From: RUG626 sp964553775
GTDB taxonomy: Bacteria; Bacillota; Clostridia; Oscillospirales; Oscillospiraceae
NCBI GenBank assembly: GCA_964553775.1
Contig: CAZKLU010000087.1
Location: 1-6,452 of the forward strand
DNA length: 6,452 nt
Direction of reading: 5' to 3'
Shown: piece by piece, positions 6,307 to 6,452 of the stretch
Layout: every line of letters begins with the position of its first letter
How positions within the stretch are numbered: position 1 is the stretch's first letter
Translations under genes and position numbers: made by a program
Notes under the pieces: model-generated
What the model saw: only the letters and a program-made list of their open reading frames with translations
The model's database searches: none
What the model was told of the DNA's origin: nothing

Positions 6307-6335
6307 ATTATACAACAAGCCATCGCGGTATTCAA
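6307..6335 (-). promoter_or_regulatory. Promoter P1, most upstream
   Basis: TTGAAT (6330-6335), 17 bases, then TATAAT (6307-6312). Expected start of transcription is near 6300, immediately before the GC-rich hairpin block. Its product is either a long (about 300-base) leader for the operon or, if the hairpin at 6238-6272 stops transcription, an RNA of about 70 bases. Confidence 0.55.
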
Positions 6336-6452
6336 GCGGTTATTTGTAAATATGTTGGGTGAAAACACGGCAAAAGCGGTCGGAATAACGCTTCGTGGCT
6401 GTTATTTGCCTTTAACGCGAATAAAGATGGAAATTCCCCGCCGGAGCGGAAG

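Larger units (their letters stand above)
5995..6452. other. Non-coding control region upstream of the operon
   Basis: No gene is supported in these 458 bases. The segment is a mosaic: AT-rich promoter-like stretches at 6001-6040, 6115-6180 and 6300-6350 separated by a GC-rich, self-complementary block at 6181-6280. A 120-codon minus-strand open frame (6006-6368) crosses all of this but lacks a ribosome binding site, has low-complexity basic composition, and overlaps the promoters, so it is not called. A 6-bp inverted repeat AATAAC/GTTATT (6384-6389, 6401-6406) near the right edge has no obvious role. Confidence 0.6.

Noticed and set aside
6281..6309. Plus-strand promoter-like pair TTGTTT-17-TATATT
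   Set aside because: The -35 is poor, it overlaps the better minus-strand P1 in an AT-rich stretch, and no plus-strand gene is supported downstream.
6006..6368. A 120-codon minus-strand open frame upstream of the DUF5711-like gene
   Set aside because: It spans three promoter candidates and the hairpin block, has no ribosome binding site, and has unprotein-like composition in its middle (CASHAPARLRAYPSAGKK).
6352..6452. Plus-strand frame starting at an ATG and open to the right edge (33 codons)
   Set aside because: There is no Shine-Dalgarno sequence before the ATG and the piece is too short to judge. A divergent gene beyond the edge cannot be excluded.

Overview
The window suggests a Gram-positive anaerobe of the Clostridia, most likely an Oscillospiraceae-like gut bacterium. 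This is inferred from gene content: a ClpE-type unfoldase with an N-terminal zinc finger, an iron-sulfur RlmD, a CvpA-family protein and a DUF5711-type anchored propeller, together with promoters close to the sigma-A consensus. Base composition is roughly balanced. No rRNA, tRNA, CRISPR array, insertion sequence or phage gene was seen.

All supported genes lie on the minus strand, so transcription runs from high to low coordinates. From upstream to downstream: 5995-6452 is a non-coding control region with three near-consensus promoters and a GC-rich foldable segment. 4891-5994 encodes a DUF5711-like membrane-anchored protein. 4732-4890 is a spacer holding a short interrupted frame. 4012-4731 encodes a CvpA-family membrane protein. 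3804-4011 is a spacer holding a small reading frame that starts on the cvpA stop codon (ATGA) and is broken by one TAG. 1476-3803 encodes ClpE. 1-1372 encodes RlmD, which runs off the left edge; it starts at a GTG, and its reading frame is open through position 1.

The shared strand, short spacers (103-208 bases), absence of convincing internal terminators and strong promoters only at the upstream end suggest one operon. The products fall into two groups: two envelope proteins (DUF5711-like, CvpA) and two cytoplasmic housekeeping or stress proteins (an unfoldase for ClpP, and a 23S rRNA m5U methyltransferase). I see no direct functional link between the groups, and no CtsR or CIRCE operator that would mark a classical heat-shock operon.

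No defence system or other clearly new system is present. The observations most worth a second look are the TAG-interrupted small frame between cvpA and clpE, and the pair of mutually exclusive hairpins next to the most upstream promoter.
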